7,310 bases of DNA, from assembly GCF_910579365.1 (NCBI RefSeq), contig NZ_CAJTUX010000096.1, positions 1 to 7,310 of the forward strand. The letters run 5' to 3'. Below are positions 6,911-7,310 of the stretch, one piece after another. Within the stretch, counting starts at the first letter, position 1, and the number at the start of each line of letters is the position of its first letter. The stretch is from an uncultured Oscillibacter sp. Lineage in GTDB: Bacteria; Bacillota; Clostridia; Oscillospirales; Oscillospiraceae. A program made the position numbers and the translations under genes. The notes below the pieces were generated by a model. The model did no database searches and was not told the DNA's origin. It saw only the letters and a list, made by a program, of their open reading frames with translations.

Positions 6911-7148
6911 AGAGATCAGAGTCTATATAGCAATACTACTTTTACTACTCTTATTGACCGTTTCACAAGTCTGCGCACACAGCGCATTTCGGTTATGAAG
7001 TAACCAACTTATAAAATTTGAGCTTTTAACTCAATCAATAAGGCAACACAAGGCTGCCAATCGGCAGTGGACCCGGCTGTCCGTATGGCCTTAACTCCAA
7101 AAGGAGTGGTCCGAGTAATTGCTGTGAAAAGACTCTGGAAAGACCTCT
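6911..7148 (-). ncRNA. Unidentified structured leader RNA with predicted pseudoknot
   Basis: No gene is visible here; instead many complementary segments fit one fold of the minus-strand transcript. A closing helix pairs AGAGGTC (7148-7142) with GATCTCT (6917-6911) and AGAGTC (7136-7131) with GACTCT (6923-6918). TTTCACAG (7129-7122) pairs with TTGTGAAA (6968-6961). CTTATTGA (7042-7035) pairs with TCAATAAG (6957-6950), crossing the former to make a pseudoknot. Inside are GGACC/GGTCC (7112-7108 with 7073-7069), ACTCC-TTTT-GGAGT (7107-7094), CTGCC-GATT-GGCAG (7067-7054), TTGAG/CTCAA (7034-7018), GGTTA/TAACC (7005-6991) and TGCGC/GCGCA (6986-6972). Transcription would begin at about 7154, just outside the closing helix. 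I do not recognise the family: it lacks the T-box motif and the lysine, SAM, cobalamin and FMN riboswitch signatures I know. It could be a leader sensor for the polyamine operon or an independent RNA. Confidence 0.55.
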
Positions 7149-7160
7149 TCAACTGTTTTT

Positions 7161-7189
7161 ATCCTAACATACGGAAAACTACTTGTCAA
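7161..7189 (-). promoter_or_regulatory. Sigma-A promoter of the polyamine operon / leader RNA
   Basis: On the minus strand a perfect -35 TTGACA (7189-7184) is followed after 17 nt by TAGGAT (7166-7161), matching TATAAT at four positions, with TATG just upstream of the -10 box resembling an extended -10. Transcription should start around 7154-7156, immediately before the 5' arm of the structured leader RNA. That the predicted start coincides with the base of the RNA fold supports both. No other minus-strand promoter this good was seen between here and speA. Confidence 0.8.
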
Positions 7190-7263
7190 GATACAGAGCA
7201 AACTCTATTGCAAAAATGTAACGATGGACAAAATCTCACATTCCCCCTTGACAATATCTTTAG

Positions 7264-7310
7264 AAATACCGTTTTGATGAGCAACTGCTGATCTACGCGC
7301 AGCGCCCGGA
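7264..7310 (+). pseudogene. Internal N-terminal fragment of large ICE protein (ArdC/helicase-methylase type), start lost
   Basis: The frame from 7264 reads KYRFDEQLLIYAQRP and runs off the right edge. This closely resembles the pattern (Y-K-Y-x-F-x-(D/E)-Q-L-L-I-x-A-Q-x-P) near the N-terminus of the very large antirestriction/DNA-methylase/helicase proteins carried by Clostridia ICEs, usually followed by D-A-T-A-C. A TAG stop lies directly upstream in frame (7261-7263) and no start codon or ribosome site precedes it, so the residues that normally come first are missing. The gene therefore appears 5'-truncated at this point. Only 15 codons are visible, so the call rests on one remembered motif; the amino acids could be chance. 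Confidence 0.5.

Noticed and set aside
6911..7148. T-box, lysine riboswitch or 6S RNA as identity of the leader RNA
   Set aside because: No T-box antiterminator motif (TGG in an AGGGTGGTACCGCG-like context), no recognised lysine-riboswitch core, and the pseudoknotted multi-hairpin fold is unlike the long rod with central bubble of 6S RNA. Memory-based; a covariance search would decide.
1013..7265. Terminal inverted or direct repeats flanking the operon, as of a transposon
   Set aside because: Comparison of the two presumed junctions shows only short A/T-rich similarities (CTAAAAAG versus CTAAAGA on opposite strands), not above chance. No transposase is present in the window.
7067..7291. Plus-strand frame of 74 codons in the leader region
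   Set aside because: It covers the operon promoter and the structured leader antisense, has no convincing ribosome site and no domain.

Overview
The window looks like gut-type Clostridia DNA (an Oscillospiraceae/Ruminococcaceae-like Firmicute). This rests on strong AGGAGG-type ribosome binding sites, moderately high GC, the Gram-positive SpeA-type decarboxylase, and flanking pieces of a Clostridia-type integrative conjugative element (ICE). The genus cannot be fixed from the sequence alone.

Layout. Positions 1-872 (+) are the C-terminal part of a MOBP-like relaxase, cut by the left edge. Positions 873-1037 hold no convincing gene but three consecutive hairpins. Positions 1038-6727 (-) are a tight five-gene polyamine operon, transcribed right to left: speA (arginine decarboxylase), speE (spermidine synthase family), speB (agmatinase), a carboxynorspermidine/carboxyspermidine dehydrogenase, and nspC (carboxynorspermidine/carboxyspermidine decarboxylase). 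Gaps are 15, 3 and 18 nt and the last junction is a 1-nt TGATG overlap. Positions 6728-7190 form a long leader. It has a near-consensus promoter at 7161-7189, a highly structured RNA at about 6911-7148 with a predicted pseudoknot, and an intrinsic terminator at 6761-6802, just 34 nt upstream of the speA start. The last 47 bases (7264-7310, +) read as a fragment from near the N-terminus of the large ICE-borne ArdC/helicase-methylase type protein, without its own start.

How the genes work together. SpeA makes agmatine from arginine and SpeB converts it to putrescine. The dehydrogenase condenses putrescine with aspartate semialdehyde and NspC decarboxylates the product to spermidine. SpeE is the enzyme of the alternative, decarboxy-SAM route, but no speD lies in the window, so its role here is the open biochemical question.

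Most interesting points: the unidentified structured leader plus terminator, which suggests attenuation control of polyamine synthesis, and the position of the whole operon between ICE sequences, which suggests it is mobile cargo that broke an ICE gene on its right side.
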